Origin: a virus
Strand: one strand, 5' to 3'
DNA length: 27,720 bases
Virus record (IMG/VR): IMGVR_UViG_3300020159_001138
Span: 1-27,720 of that record
In this document: one piece after another, positions 23,105 through 27,720 of the stretch
How the letters are laid out: every line of letters begins with the position of its first letter
Numbering within the stretch: position 1 is the first letter of the stretch
Notes under the pieces: model-generated
Told to the model about the DNA's origin: nothing
What the model saw: the letters and a program-made list of their open reading frames with translations, nothing else
Databases searched by the model: none
Made by a program: the position numbers and the translations under genes

Positions 23105-23403
23105 GTAACGAGACAGCTAAATTTTTAAACAGTCAACGCCGTCATAAAACAGATGTGCATATTGCTAGGCAAATTAAAATCGCTAAAGCACACGGATTAA
23201 CAAACCGCGATAAAGCAATTAAAGAGCCACATCGCTTATCTAAACATCATGTTATGGATTGTGGTAACCCACATTGTTATTTGTGCGGTAATCCTCGCAA
23301 GACACACAAAGATAAATTAACCGCACAAGAGAAACGTCTGTTCCAAGATGTAGAACGAACTACAGATAAACATAGTAATGGGTTAAAACCCATAGAAGAT
23401 TAA
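23101..23403 (+). CDS. Small basic Cys/His-rich protein (100 aa)
   Basis: The start overlaps the radical SAM stop by 4 bases (ATGA). The protein is basic and hydrophilic. Its core reads HHVMDCGNPHCYLCGNPRK, giving a compact CxxxxCxxC cluster with nearby His residues, a likely small zinc-binding knuckle. From memory, small CGNPxCxxCGNPRK proteins are common in tailed phages, without known function. The N-terminal part (RRHKTDVHIARQIKIAKAHG) is a positively charged helix, so nucleic-acid binding is possible. No signal or membrane segment was seen. A short inverted repeat near its 3' end lacks a following T-run. Confidence 0.78.
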   Translation: MSNETAKFLNSQRRHKTDVHIARQIKIAKAHGLTNRDKAIKEPHRLSKHHVMDCGNPHCYLCGNPRKTHKDKLTAQEKRLFQDVERTTDKHSNGLKPIED

Positions 23404-23416
23404 TTTACCCTTTTTA

Positions 23417-23446
23417 TTGCATAAATATATTTGAGTATGCTATACT
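23417..23446 (+). promoter_or_regulatory. Sigma70-type promoter for ahpC-ahpD (TTGCAT-18-TATACT, extended -10)
   Basis: TTGCAT at 23417 and TATACT at 23441 are separated by 18 bases, with a TGC extended -10 element. The predicted start lies near 23453, leaving a leader of about 20 bases that holds the ribosome site AAGGAGA before the ATG at 23474. A CATAAATA late-type box overlaps at 23420-23427, so the same site may be used by either polymerase programme. Confidence 0.65.
23420..23427 (+). promoter_or_regulatory. Putative T4-type late promoter (CATAAATA)
   Basis: A late-promoter-like core in the only real intergenic gap of this block, overlapping the -35 region of the sigma70-like site. The leader to the ahpC ATG would be about 40 bases. 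Confidence 0.4.
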
Positions 23447-23473
23447 CACAGAGACTACACACAAGGAGAAAAT

Positions 23474-24031
23474 ATGAAAACAGTCGGTGATAAATTAGAA
23501 AAATTTGCAGTAACAGGTGTTAAGCCTGGACAACCAGAAGATGCGTTCTTCACAATTACAGATCAAAGTTTTGAAGGTAAATGGAAAATTATCGTTTACT
23601 ATCCAAAAGATTTTACATTCGTTTGCCCTACAGAGATTGTAGCATACGACAAATTAGCAAAAGATTTTGAAGACCGTGATGCAGTATTGCTTACAGGTTC
23701 AACAGATAATGAGTTTTGCAAAGTAGCATGGCAAAATGCTCACGCGGACTTAAAGAAAATCACTCATACACAATTTGCTGATACACAACGTTGGAATTCA
23801 GAGACAGGTGAGAACCTAAGTCTAATTGAACAGCTTGGTGTGTTCTATGCTCCAGCAGGCGCGGCATTACGTGCTACATTTATTGTTGATCCAAGCAACG
23901 AAATTCAACACGTTACTGTGAACAACTTGAACGTTGGTCGTAGCCCAGAAGAAACATTGCGTATTCTTGACGCATTGCAAACTGGTGAATTGTGCCCATG
24001 CTCACGTCCAATTGGTGGAGATACATTGTAA
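23474..24031 (+). CDS. ahpC: Peroxiredoxin AhpC (AhpD-dependent type), 185 aa
   Basis: A typical peroxiredoxin: the peroxidatic Cys is C51 in TFVCPTE with the conserved Thr three residues before, and R133 is in LRATFIVD. The C-terminal ELCPCSRP carries C174 and C176. That number and spacing equal the three-cysteine arrangement of Mycobacterium tuberculosis AhpC (C61, C174, C176), whose disulfide is reduced by AhpD rather than by AhpF. The product would reduce hydroperoxides and perhaps peroxynitrite in the cytoplasm. AAGGAGA precedes the ATG. The stop overlaps the ahpD start by one base (TAATG), so the two are almost certainly co-expressed. Codon use and base composition match the phage neighbours, suggesting long residence. 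Confidence 0.96.
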   Translation: MKTVGDKLEKFAVTGVKPGQPEDAFFTITDQSFEGKWKIIVYYPKDFTFVCPTEIVAYDKLAKDFEDRDAVLLTGSTDNEFCKVAWQNAHADLKKITHTQFADTQRWNSETGENLSLIEQLGVFYAPAGAALRATFIVDPSNEIQHVTVNNLNVGRSPEETLRILDALQTGELCPCSRPIGGDTL

Positions 24032-24570
24032 TGCAACCTATCACAATTAACGGAGACTGGATACAGTCAGTAAAAGATTCAATCCCAGATCATGCTAAAG
24101 ACATTAAACTAAATGTAGATAGCGTAATGAATCGTAGTGGATTGGATCCGGTAGATGCTCATGCCTGTGCATATACTGCGGCTATTGCCGCAGGTAATGG
24201 TGGATTGGCATTTGAGATTGAAATGAATGGTCCATTGTTTATGGCAGAAAAAGAACGTGAAGCCGCAAAGACAGCAGCCGCATTAATGGGAATGAACAAC
24301 GTTTATTATCCATTCGTAGAAATGACAGGAGACCCTCAATTAAAAGGACTGCCCCCAGGACTACGCATGAATGCCTATGCTAATTACGGTGGAGTTTCTA
24401 AGAAAAAATTTGAAATGTATGCATTGGCTGCTAGCATTGTAGGAAAATGTCACTTTTGTGTGAAAAATCACTACGATGCACTTAAGGCTGAAGGAATGAC
24501 TGTACAAGAATTACAAGCTGTGGGTAAGATTGCATCTGTAATTAATGCTATAGGTAAAGTGGCAATTTAA
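24031..24570 (+). CDS. ahpD: Alkylhydroperoxidase AhpD, reductant of AhpC (179 aa)
   Basis: This is a member of the carboxymuconolactone decarboxylase/AhpD superfamily. The active-site motif GKCHFCVKNHYDAL gives C140, C143 and H147, with E128 twelve residues before C140. This is the same Glu-Cys-x-x-Cys-x-x-x-His proton-relay spacing as M. tuberculosis AhpD (E118, C130, C133, H137). The length (179 aa) equals that of the bacterial enzyme. AhpD reduces the AhpC disulfide, taking electrons from a dihydrolipoyl carrier such as SucB with Lpd, which the host would provide. I chose the ATG at 24031, overlapping the ahpC stop, instead of an earlier in-frame ATG inside ahpC, because the sequence resembles AhpD from there on. 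Confidence 0.95.
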   Translation: MQPITINGDWIQSVKDSIPDHAKDIKLNVDSVMNRSGLDPVDAHACAYTAAIAAGNGGLAFEIEMNGPLFMAEKEREAAKTAAALMGMNNVYYPFVEMTGDPQLKGLPPGLRMNAYANYGGVSKKKFEMYALAASIVGKCHFCVKNHYDALKAEGMTVQELQAVGKIASVINAIGKVAI

Positions 24571-24578
24571 AAAAGTGT

Positions 24579-24586
24579 GATAAATA
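24579..24586 (+). promoter_or_regulatory. Putative T4-type late promoter (GATAAATA)
   Basis: GATAAATA lies in the 40-base gap after ahpD and 24 bases before the ATG at 24611. It is identical to the element before the 1575-residue fibre gene. Confidence 0.5.
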
Positions 24587-24610
24587 CTATATAACATAGG
24601 GAAAACGCAT

Positions 24611-25117
24611 ATGTCTTTCACAGTAAATCATACTATTAATTATACTAGAACTTTTGGAAATTATAGATTTCCGGATTGGTTAGAAACCATCAATTACTCA
24701 TACTTAGAGGGTCTTTTCCCTGAAATCACTGAAGCACAGTGGCCTACTGTAAAACAGGAAATGATAAATGTAGTTAAACTTCCTTTCGGAATAGTTGGAG
24801 AAACACCTGGATTGATAAACTACGGTGAAACACTAACTGATGAAGGCGGAACTATAACATTTATATTTGATACTGAAACGTCATTCCAAAATTTTGTGGA
24901 ATATCGTCAATCTCAACAAAAGTACGGGTTAAATCCAGATTTTGCGACTGAAATGTTTGAATTAGCCATGGGTGATAATGAAACGCTTGACGGAAGAACA
25001 TGGACTAATCTTTTAAACAACGTAACTCTCTATAATGTATCAGTTGGATTTTGGTTATTAAAGAAATATGAAATATTACGCGGATGTATCTACACAGTAG
25101 ATCACGTACCGTCATAA
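24611..25117 (+). CDS. Unknown protein (168 aa), possibly virion-associated
   Basis: This is an acidic, aromatic-rich soluble protein (YRFPDWLETINYSYLEGLFP, GGTITFIFDTETSFQNFVEY, TLYNVSVGFWLLKKYEILRG). No signal peptide, membrane helix, Cys cluster or nucleotide-binding motif was recognised. A late-promoter-like GATAAATA and a purine-rich AGGGAAAA stand upstream of the ATG, fitting late expression. It ends exactly where the leftward PP-loop gene ends (no gap), so the two transcripts converge. A 10-bp stem-loop about 34 bases past its stop (25151-25176) could terminate its transcript. Confidence 0.7.
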   Translation: MSFTVNHTINYTRTFGNYRFPDWLETINYSYLEGLFPEITEAQWPTVKQEMINVVKLPFGIVGETPGLINYGETLTDEGGTITFIFDTETSFQNFVEYRQSQQKYGLNPDFATEMFELAMGDNETLDGRTWTNLLNNVTLYNVSVGFWLLKKYEILRGCIYTVDHVPS

Positions 25118-26056
25118 TTATTTAAATCTATCATTAATACCTGGTTCACCGCCCAAGATTTTTGCGAATCTTGGGCCCCATTTTATTGAACTCACTGTAT
25201 TTCCATATTCTTTTTCTAGTTTATCCATCTCTTGTTTCATATCCCAAACGTTTCTAAATTGTTCCCAACCGAATGATCTAGGTCTAGGTTCAGCCGTAGT
25301 GTTACCTAGCAAATGATGAATACCTTGCTTTAACTGAATCACTCCTAAATCATCAAGATTATTTTCAGGATGGCTACGCATATAATCAATATGTGCTTTT
25401 GTGATTAATGCATTAAGTTCAAAACTACGATTTTGCATACTTCCTATCCCGTGTATCCCATTCTCTTGCAAGAATCTATCATATTGCATGAATAAATGTC
25501 GAGTAGGGCTGATTATAGCATTTGGTCCAGTTCCTGCCCAAGGCCATGTATATTCTCCGCCTATCACAGGAAATCCGGTACACTGTTCAAACAACCAAAA
25601 ATGAGTTGCGATATGCGGGGTAAAAATTTTATACTTGTCTAGATATGGCCTATGTAATCCGTTCTCAAAAAAACTGATAGCATCCATCTCTATGATAGTT
25701 TGCTTTACCCCATGTTTTCTACAATACTCGCCGCTATGATACAAATCATGTGTGTTTAATGTTATTCCGTATCCTAGTAATTTTAATGTAACTGCTTCAA
25801 CTGGAATTTTGTTTTTTAAGCAAGCATGAAGTGTTAACTCGCTATCCAAACCACCACTGAACAATAATTGAACAGTTTTTGTTTGTCTTACTGATAGTAA
25901 GTCATTATAAACTTCATATATAGTGCGATTTTCTTGTATGTGAACATCTTCTAATAGTTCTAACTCATACGTATGTTTGTTTGTCTCATCATCCGTTATG
26001 AATGTATTTTTAAGATAATTGTCTTGCCCACTATACCAAACGTTTGTTTCTATCAT
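25118..26056 (-). CDS. PP-loop ATP pyrophosphatase / asparagine-synthase-like protein (312 aa)
   Basis: The nucleotide-binding SGGLDS motif (residues 67-72, in VQLLFSGGLDSELTLHACLK) is the PP-loop of N-type ATP pyrophosphatases. This group includes asparagine synthetase C-terminal domains, GMP and NAD synthetases, QueC, TilS and PAPS reductase. These enzymes activate a substrate by adenylation. The remaining sequence (IPVEAVTLKLLGYGITLNTH, THFWLFEQCTGFPVIGGEYT) does not let me pick a subfamily. No glutamine-amidotransferase domain is present. The start overlaps the upstream methyltransferase-like gene by 4 bases (ATGA), indicating a two-gene unit. It is transcribed against the surrounding genes. 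Its 3' end contains a strong inverted repeat. Confidence 0.82.
   Translation of the reverse strand: MIETNVWYSGQDNYLKNTFITDDETNKHTYELELLEDVHIQENRTIYEVYNDLLSVRQTKTVQLLFSGGLDSELTLHACLKNKIPVEAVTLKLLGYGITLNTHDLYHSGEYCRKHGVKQTIIEMDAISFFENGLHRPYLDKYKIFTPHIATHFWLFEQCTGFPVIGGEYTWPWAGTGPNAIISPTRHLFMQYDRFLQENGIHGIGSMQNRSFELNALITKAHIDYMRSHPENNLDDLGVIQLKQGIHHLLGNTTAEPRPRSFGWEQFRNVWDMKQEMDKLEKEYGNTVSSIKWGPRFAKILGGEPGINDRFK
25151..25176. terminator. Perfect 10-bp stem-loop at the convergent gene junction
   Basis: GCCCAAGATT / AATCTTGGGC forms a perfect 10-bp stem with a 6-base loop (TTTGCG). It lies inside the 3' end of the PP-loop gene, 34 bases past the end of the rightward gene. It is followed on the + strand by CCCATTTTATT, so it may stop rightward transcription. 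The T-run is imperfect, so this is a candidate only. Confidence 0.45.
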
Positions 26057-26604
26057 TTTTTACCTATTAACATAAATCTATTATACCCTTTACCATTCTC
26101 GTAATGTATAGGTAGAGTGCCACAGAACAATACAGTATCTAGTTGATATTTTTCAATAAAAGATTCTATGGATGGAGTGTGTTGCTTGATATCCCATACA
26201 TCCCCATCGTTTTCCATATCACTAGATTGAATACACACTAGTGTTCCTTTGACAATATTCTTAAGCCAATCAATAGAATCCATATGTTCAGGACTACAAT
26301 TGATGACTACATCAGGTCCTTCTAACTTATAAGTGTTTGCATCACCTACTTTGTTACATAATTTTTTTTCTATTATCCATGTTTCGCATAATTTGTCAGC
26401 AACACTCACTGCCTCAGTGTCAATGTCTATACCCAAAATAGATTGATATTGATTATGATTTCGTGTTAACATCATTAAACCTAGTAAGTTGTACCAACTA
26501 CCTAATATGAATACAGTAGCCTTCTCAGGGAGATATGGTTCAAGATGTTCGCAAAGCCATAGCTTGCTAATAATCTGTCCGTGACTGAAAGAATCAAAAT
26601 TCAT
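26053..26604 (-). CDS. SAM-dependent methyltransferase-like protein (183 aa)
   Basis: The fold signature is a Rossmann-type methyltransferase. Motif I is altered (VFILGSWYNLLGLMML, residues 31-46), motif II reads ILGIDIDTEAVSVAD, motif III CNKVGDANTY, and motif IV VVINCSPEHMDSIDWL. The NCSPEHM element is where DNA or RNA N-methyltransferases have their catalytic loop, but it is not a standard DPPY or NPPY. The N-terminus (MNFDSFSHGQIISKLWLCEH) has no signal. It is the first gene of the leftward pair with the PP-loop protein. A TAAATA box lies 6 bases before its ATG with no ribosome site between. The substrate is unknown. Confidence 0.75.
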   Translation of the reverse strand: MNFDSFSHGQIISKLWLCEHLEPYLPEKATVFILGSWYNLLGLMMLTRNHNQYQSILGIDIDTEAVSVADKLCETWIIEKKLCNKVGDANTYKLEGPDVVINCSPEHMDSIDWLKNIVKGTLVCIQSSDMENDGDVWDIKQHTPSIESFIEKYQLDTVLFCGTLPIHYENGKGYNRFMLIGKK

Positions 26605-26610
26605 ACTTTT

Positions 26611-26618
26611 TATTTAGT
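26611..26618 (-). promoter_or_regulatory. Putative late promoter for the leftward gene pair (ACTAAATA)
   Basis: On the minus strand ACTAAATA ends 6 bases before the ATG at 26604 (sequence AAAAGT between). If used as a T4-type late promoter, the transcript would start at or beside the ATG and lack a leader. Confidence 0.4.
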
Positions 26619-26685
26619 GGGTAAAACTTATGATAAGTAAAAAGAGTTAGATGTGTGTTTTGGGTAACAAGTTTAAAAAAAGTTG

Positions 26686-26714
26686 TTGACAATCAATTAA
26701 ACCTGTCATATACT
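26686..26714 (+). promoter_or_regulatory. Near-consensus sigma70 promoter (TTGACA-17-TATACT)
   Basis: The -35 is a perfect TTGACA (26686-26691), the -10 is TATACT (26709-26714), and the spacer is the ideal 17 bases. The predicted start is near 26721. It is the strongest promoter-like site in the window and points rightward, towards the 54-codon ORF and its terminator. Confidence 0.8.
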
Positions 26715-26753
26715 ACACACATCGAAACAAAAAGTGAAAAAAACACTATTAAA

Positions 26754-26782
26754 TTGACAGAATTTTTAACCAGGACTAAATA
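26754..26782 (+). promoter_or_regulatory. Second tandem promoter (TTGACA-17-TAAATA; overlaps ACTAAATA box)
   Basis: TTGACA at 26754-26759 and TAAATA at 26777-26782 are spaced 17 bases. The -10 is also an ACTAAATA late-type box (26775-26782). Its start would fall near 26789, next to the ATG at 26790. Two promoters 68 bases apart may allow early and late expression of one small gene. Confidence 0.5.
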
Positions 26783-26789
26783 GAAGACT

Positions 26790-26954
26790 ATGAAGAATAT
26801 TAACTGCCAATCGCTGAGAAAACATACAGGCTTATGGTCAATAGCACCAACACAGCCCGTGATGTCAGCCTTTGCGTTTAATACACCAAGTATTCGCACA
26901 TCATATAATGATGAGGGGCTACCGGGGAGTTTCATAGAAGGATGGGATGGCTAA
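26790..26954 (+). CDS. Small unknown protein, own promoter and terminator (54 aa)
   Basis: The ORF runs from ATG at 26790 to TAA at 26952-26954. The product starts MKNINCQSLRKHTGLWSIA and ends DEGLPGSFIEGWDG. It has a basic N-terminus, a mildly hydrophobic middle (PVMSAFAFNTPSI) and an acidic, glycine-rich end. I recognise no family. A near-consensus promoter, the 54 codons and a strong terminator 27 bases past the stop together form a compact monocistronic unit. The ribosome site is weak (AGGA at 26772, GAAG at 26783). It could be a real early host-takeover protein; alternatively the unit makes a small RNA of about 290 bases and the ORF is incidental. Confidence 0.55.
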   Translation: MKNINCQSLRKHTGLWSIAPTQPVMSAFAFNTPSIRTSYNDEGLPGSFIEGWDG

Positions 26955-26980
26955 CAAGTCAATCTCACAAAGAATCTAAG

Positions 26981-27016
26981 AAACCCCTGGGAAACTAAAA
27001 AGTCTCAGGGGTTTTT
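26981..27016 (+). terminator. Strong Rho-independent terminator
   Basis: AAACCCCTGGGA pairs with TCTCAGGGGTTT (12 bp with one G-U) around a 10-base A-rich loop and is followed by TTTTT. It closes the 54-codon unit and separates it from the next small ORF. Confidence 0.92.
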
Positions 27017-27035
27017 GTTTATGCAGAGAAAAATA

Positions 27036-27209
27036 ATGAAAGTTGACAATGATTTGAAAAGTAAATTAGAATCGGCATCTTGTGATAAAACGAATTGGTT
27101 TCAAACTCATTCGTTATCAGAAGATGAACGAAAAAAATTGATTGATGAAAAAATAAAAAGGTTCATTAATCAAATAGAGTTTAATAGAAAAGCGTCAGCT
27201 AATCTTTAA
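27036..27209 (+). CDS. Small charged helical protein (57 aa)
   Basis: The ORF starts at the ATG at 27036, with CAGAGA about 8 bases upstream; an in-frame ATG lies 15 bases earlier, inside the terminator tail region. The product is hydrophilic and rich in Lys, Glu, Asp, Ser and Asn (KVDNDLKSKLESASCDKTNW, EDERKKLIDEKIKRFINQIE). It is predicted to be mostly alpha-helical with no membrane segment. I recognise no family. It lies just after a strong terminator, so it would need its own promoter or readthrough. None is obvious. Confidence 0.5.
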   Translation: MKVDNDLKSKLESASCDKTNWFQTHSLSEDERKKLIDEKIKRFINQIEFNRKASANL

Positions 27210-27319
27210 ACTCAAGTGTTGATAGGCAACGAGGGCCGGAATACATCACTATAAAAATGTTACGAACGGGCGGACAGTATACATGAAAGCATGGCGATAA
27301 CGTGTTAGTAAGACTACTG

Positions 27320-27339
27320 GTTAGGGTATCGACCCTAAC
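27320..27339 (+). other. Hairpin A: 8-bp perfect stem, ATCG loop
   Basis: GTTAGGGT pairs with ACCCTAAC around ATCG. It is directly followed, without a gap, by hairpin B. Confidence 0.7.
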
Positions 27340-27361
27340 ATAGCGTAAGAAATTACGCTAT
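27340..27361 (+). other. Hairpin B: 9-bp perfect stem with GAAA tetraloop
   Basis: ATAGCGTAA pairs with TTACGCTAT around a GNRA-type GAAA loop. Its 3' strand (ACGCTAT) is also the beginning of the 5' strand of hairpin C, so B and C cannot form together in full. Confidence 0.72.
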
Positions 27362-27438
27362 TCTATAAGACATTACAGAACAACGCCCTATCCTTCTGAC
27401 GGAAGACAAGCATTTAGTGTTTTATAGAATAGCGTTTT
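27355..27438 (+). other. Hairpin C: 21-bp stem ending in TTTT, just before tRNA-Gln
   Basis: Bases 27355-27375 pair with 27415-27435 over 21 positions (19 Watson-Crick and 2 G-U, with no mismatch). The 39-base loop contains a small CTTC/GAAG hairpin. The 3' strand is followed by TTTTG and, 3 bases on, tRNA-Gln. It could act as a terminator/antiterminator with hairpin B, or as an RNase III processing site. Confidence 0.7.
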
Positions 27439-27440
27439 GT

Positions 27441-27514
27441 TGGCGTGTAGTGTAATGGTAACACCACAGACTTTGACTCTGTTATTCTAGGTTCGAGCCC
27501 TAGCACGCCTGCCA
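27441..27514 (+). tRNA. tRNA-Gln (anticodon UUG)
   Basis: The 74-base cloverleaf has acceptor TGGCGTG/CACGCCT with an unpaired 1:72, as is common in Gln tRNAs. D-arm is GTGTAATGGTAACAC, anticodon stem ACAGA/TCTGT with loop CTTTGAC (anticodon TTG), T-arm CTAGG/CCTAG with loop TTCGAGC, discriminator G and an encoded CCA. It reads CAA, a frequent codon in these AT-rich genes. Confidence 0.95.
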
Positions 27515-27519
27515 TACAT

Positions 27520-27594
27520 CGGGCTTTGGTGAAATGGATATCATTACGGTCTTCGAAACCGCAGGTAGAGGTTCGATTCCTCTAAGCCCGGCCA
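27520..27594 (+). tRNA. tRNA-Arg (anticodon UCG)
   Basis: The acceptor CGGGCTT/AAGCCCG is a perfect 7 bp. D-arm is GTGA/TCAT, anticodon stem ACGGT/ACCGC (one A-C mismatch) with loop CTTCGAA (anticodon TCG), T-arm AGAGG/CCTCT with loop TTCGATT, discriminator G and encoded CCA. It is 75 bases long and lies 5 bases after tRNA-Gln, so the two are probably co-transcribed. It reads CGA and perhaps other CGN codons by wobble. Confidence 0.93.
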
Positions 27595-27611
27595 TATTAA
27601 AGGAGATCAGC

Positions 27612-27720
27612 ATGAAACCTATTATATTTCGAAATCGCTTAAACAACGAAGAAGTAGTCTGTGAAGATGTTCGCAACGTAGAAAGAATAGACGACATCGA
27701 ATATCTTGTGGTCCATCGTC
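27612..27720 (+). CDS. Start of an unknown small protein, 3'-truncated by window edge
   Basis: The ATG at 27612 follows a good ribosome site (AAAGGAGA, about 8 bases upstream) right after the tRNA genes. The visible 36 residues start MKPIIFRNRLNNEEVVCEDV and continue RNVERIDDIEYLVVHR. They are hydrophilic with beta-prone segments. The frame is open to the window end. No family was recognised. Confidence 0.65.
   Translation, partial: MKPIIFRNRLNNEEVVCEDVRNVERIDDIEYLVVHR

Larger units (their letters stand above)
27210..27440. other. Structured non-coding stretch upstream of tRNA genes
   Basis: No convincing ORF was seen. The first 110 bases (27210-27319) show only small inverted repeats. From 27320 the sequence is a chain of perfect hairpins (8, 9 and 21 bp, listed separately) ending 5 bases before tRNA-Gln. 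It does not match tmRNA, RNase P RNA or group I intron landmarks that I know. It is likely a tRNA-operon leader, an attenuator or an uncharacterised small RNA. Confidence 0.6.

Noticed and set aside
23378-23415. Terminator after the 100-residue Cys/His-rich gene
   Set aside because: The ATGGG/CCCAT inverted repeat is short, lies within the coding end, and the T-run (23411-23415) is too far away to form a standard terminator.
23992-24030. Earlier start for ahpD inside ahpC
   Set aside because: The extra 13 residues are an out-of-frame reading of the conserved AhpC C-terminus. The ATG at 24031 gives the normal AhpD length and a typical TAATG coupling.
27219-27247. Sigma70 promoter for the tRNA leader (TTGATA-17-TACATC)
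   Set aside because: The -10 box is a poor match and no second feature supports it. The tRNAs may be read from an upstream promoter.
27210-27440. tmRNA, RNase P RNA or group I intron
   Set aside because: I could not find a tag ORF with a tRNA-like end, the conserved RNase P core sequences, or P/Q/R/S intron elements. The hairpins remain unexplained.
27500-27697. Minus-strand ORF across the tRNA genes
   Set aside because: It runs through both tRNA genes and has no ribosome site. The plus-strand tRNAs and the gene starting at 27612 are much better supported.
1-27720. Insertion sequence, integrase, attachment site or lysogeny module
   Set aside because: No transposase, recombinase, repressor or terminal inverted repeats were seen. 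The gene content fits a lytic T4-like phage.

Overview
The window looks like part of a lytic, T4-like (myovirus-type) tailed-phage genome that infects a Gram-negative, probably aquatic bacterium. It is AT-rich and tightly packed. Many genes abut or overlap by 1-14 bases, there is no transposase or integrase, and two tRNA genes are present. Evidence for a T4-like phage includes a PAAR spike-tip protein, class Ia ribonucleotide reductase with a phage glutaredoxin, a run of large Asn/Gly/Thr-rich tail-fibre-like proteins, and motifs resembling T4-type late promoters (TAAATA core). I cannot assign a species or host from sequence alone. The lipoprotein signal, the SleB-type lysin and the AT-rich tRNA choice fit an AT-rich proteobacterial host, but that is inference.

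Layout. (1) 1-11138: six consecutive tail-fibre or adhesin-type genes, the first cut by the window edge. They share N-terminal, central and C-terminal modules, carry long in-frame direct repeats, and end in a LamG/ConA-like lectin protein. (2) 11180-17131: a nucleotide and redox block with a small unknown protein, nrdA, a class II aldolase-like gene wedged between nrdA and nrdB, nrdB, a secreted lipoprotein with a GH16-like catalytic motif, a glutaredoxin and a small Sm-like-looking protein. (3) 17133-20376: PAAR tip protein, a large putative virion protein and a cell-wall hydrolase with an N-terminal hydrophobic segment. (4) 20407-24570: two poorly known genes, then a complete IscU Fe-S scaffold, a radical SAM protein, a small Cys-rich protein, and an AhpC-AhpD peroxidase pair. 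(5) 24611-26604: an unknown gene, convergent with a leftward two-gene unit encoding a PP-loop ATPase-like and a SAM-methyltransferase-like protein. (6) 26605-27720: a small monocistronic gene between a near-perfect sigma70 promoter and a strong terminator, another small ORF, a highly structured non-coding stretch with two mutually exclusive hairpins, tRNA-Gln(UUG), tRNA-Arg(UCG), and the start of a further gene.

How the parts may work together (inference). RNR, glutaredoxin, IscU, a radical SAM enzyme and a complete AhpC/AhpD peroxide-reducing couple suggest a phage that supplies both deoxynucleotides and the redox and Fe-S support needed to keep metal enzymes working during infection. The tail-fibre block appears built for modular shuffling, because its repeats are spaced in multiples of three bases. 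The most unusual items are the AhpC-AhpD pair, the IscU-radical SAM pair, the aldolase-like gene inside the RNR operon, the GH16-like lipoprotein, and the structured RNA upstream of the tRNAs.
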